Shown here piece by piece: positions 8,255 to 9,577 of a stretch of DNA of 9,577 bases. Source of the DNA: Burkholderiales bacterium (GTDB taxonomy: Bacteria; Pseudomonadota; Gammaproteobacteria; Burkholderiales; Usitatibacteraceae); the NCBI GenBank assembly GCA_025936275.1, contig JAICTR010000082.1:1-9577 (forward strand), written 5' to 3'. Position numbers and translations under genes: made by a program. The notes below the pieces were generated by a model, which saw nothing but the letters and a program-made list of their open reading frames with translations, was not told the origin of the DNA and made no database searches. Numbering within the stretch: the first letter of the stretch is position 1; every line of letters starts with the position of its first letter.

Positions 8255-9577
8255 CTACAGCTTGAAGCCCGCGACGGAGCTCTTGAGCTCCTGCGCGACC
8301 GCCGCGAGGTCGCGGATCGAGCCGGCCGCCTGCTGCGTGCCGCGCGTCGTCTGGCGCGTGATCTCGAGGATCTCCTGCATGTTTTGGGCGACCTTGTTAG
8401 TGGCGGACGCTTGCGTGTGCGTCGCGTGGGAGATCGCCTGGATCAGCTGCGCGAGGTTCTTCGTCACCTGGTCGATCTCGGAGAGCGCCTGGCCCGCGGC
8501 ATCCGAGAGCTTCGCGCCCTCCACCACGCCCATGGTCGATTTCTCCATCGCCGCGACGGCGTCCTGCGTATCGGCCTGAATCGTCTTCACGATCGCGCCG
8601 ATCTGCTTGGTCGCCTCGCCGGAGCGTTCCGCGAGGCGCTGCACCTCCTCCGCGACCACCGAGAAGCCGCGGCCCGCTTCGCCCGCGGATGCGGCCTGGA
8701 TGGCCGCGTTCAGCGCGAGCACGTTGGTCTGCTCCGTGATGTCCGAGATCAGCTCCACGATCTCGCCGATCTCCTGCGAGCTTTCGCCGAGGCGCTTGAT
8801 GCGCTTCGACGTCTCCTGGATCTGCTCGCGGATGTCGTTCATGCCCGAGATCGAGCTTTGCACCGCGAGGCGCCCCTTGTCCGCCGCGGAGAGCGAGCGT
8901 TGCGCGACGCGCGCGCCTTCCTCGGCGGTCGAGGACACCTCGGAGATCGAGCGCGAGACCTGCAGCACCTGCGCGGTGGTCTCCTCGATCTCCTTCGACT
9001 GGCGCTCGGCGGCGCCGAGGAGCTCGGCGGAAATCGATTGCGCGTGGGCCGTCTTCTGCGTCACCTGGGTCGCGGCGTTCGACACGCCCGCGACGAGGGT
9101 CCGCAGCTCGTCGATGGTGTAGTTCATCGAGTCGGCGATGGCGCCCGTGATGTCCTCGGTCACCTGCGCGCGGATGGTGAGGTCGCCGTCGGCGAGGTCG
9201 CCCATCTCGTTGAGGAGCCGGAGGATCGCCTCCTGGTTGCGCTTGTTCTCCGATTCGGCCTCGGCCGCGCGCCGGCGCGTGTCGGCGAGGACCGCCATCG
9301 CCATCAGCAGGAGCACCACGACCAGCATCACCGCGAGCGCGCCCACCGCGAGGAGCGAGGCGACCGGCTTCTCTTCCTGCATCGCGTCCTGCAGCTTGGC
9401 GACCGAGCCTTGCAGCTGCTCGCTCGCGGAGACCAGTTGCGCAGAGGCCTGGCGCGCCGACACGAGCTTCTGCAGCTCGCGCAGGATCGGGCTCACGTTC
9501 TTCTCGAACTGGCCGAACTGCTTCTTGAGGTCGCCGAGCATCGCGCGCGCATCGGGATCGCGCACCGCGGCGAGGCC
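8255..9577 (-). CDS. pilJ: Type IV pilus chemoreceptor PilJ (5'-truncated by window edge)
   Basis: PilJ is the methyl-accepting chemotaxis protein of the Chp system; it sits in the inner membrane, senses a pilus or surface signal and controls the ChpA kinase. The frame is open to the right edge and ends at TAG (8255-8257), giving 440 residues of an expected 680 or so. The GTG at 9565 is not a convincing start. Visible from the N side are the end of the periplasmic domain (LGDLKKQFGQFEKNVSPIL), a transmembrane helix (bases 9287-9364), a HAMP region with the PilJ-like stretches NQEAILRLLNEMGDLADGD and TGAIADSMNYTIDELR, then a long coiled-coil signalling domain. Its hairpin tip is EQTNVLALNAAIQAASAGEA plus GRGFSVVAEEVQRLAERS (about 8633-8731). 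The C-terminus SVAGFKL matches PilJ and has no CheR-tethering pentapeptide. Most of the periplasmic sensor and the first membrane helix lie outside the window. pilG, pilH and pilI are expected further right. Confidence 0.95.
   Translation of the reverse strand, partial: GLAAVRDPDARAMLGDLKKQFGQFEKNVSPILRELQKLVSARQASAQLVSASEQLQGSVAKLQDAMQEEKPVASLLAVGALAVMLVVVLLLMAMAVLADTRRRAAEAESENKRNQEAILRLLNEMGDLADGDLTIRAQVTEDITGAIADSMNYTIDELRTLVAGVSNAATQVTQKTAHAQSISAELLGAAERQSKEIEETTAQVLQVSRSISEVSSTAEEGARVAQRSLSAADKGRLAVQSSISGMNDIREQIQETSKRIKRLGESSQEIGEIVELISDITEQTNVLALNAAIQAASAGEAGRGFSVVAEEVQRLAERSGEATKQIGAIVKTIQADTQDAVAAMEKSTMGVVEGAKLSDAAGQALSEIDQVTKNLAQLIQAISHATHTQASATNKVAQNMQEILEITRQTTRGTQQAAGSIRDLAAVAQELKSSVAGFKL

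Overview
The window is GC-rich (about two thirds G+C by eye) and densely coding. It has the look of a betaproteobacterial chromosome: ThiC, UppP, PilJ and a giant PilL/ChpA-type kinase all read as proteobacterial, and the order pilJ then chpA matches the type IV pilus Chp cluster. I infer the class from family resemblance and composition. No marker gene proves it.

Layout from left to right. Positions 1-1050 (+) hold the C-terminal part of thiC, cut by the left edge. Positions 1051-1385 carry no intact gene. They hold a decayed minus-strand remnant of a Tat-exported aldo/keto reductase, followed by the probable promoter of uppP. Positions 1386-2201 (+) are a complete uppP (undecaprenyl-diphosphatase). 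Positions 2181-2280 are a pair of inverted, REP-like hairpins that fill the junction between the convergent uppP and chpA genes, encode the last six residues of UppP, and probably terminate transcription from both sides. Positions 2285-8227 (-) are a 1980-residue chemotaxis-type hybrid kinase (ChpA/PilL). Positions 8255-9577 (-) are the C-terminal two thirds or so of pilJ, cut by the right edge.

How the genes work together. PilJ is the chemoreceptor and ChpA the histidine kinase of the Chp system, which controls type IV pilus extension, retraction and twitching. They lie 27 bp apart on one strand and are almost certainly cotranscribed from a promoter to the right of the window, where pilG, pilH and pilI would be expected. 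thiC (thiamin pyrimidine synthesis) and uppP (lipid carrier recycling for peptidoglycan) are housekeeping genes with no evident functional link to the Chp genes.

I found no phage, CRISPR, tRNA, rRNA or defence genes and no convincing new system. The parts most worth a second look are the REP-like doublet at the uppP/chpA junction, the gutted aldo/keto reductase between thiC and uppP, the possibly leaderless uppP start, and the altered phosphotransfer modules of ChpA.
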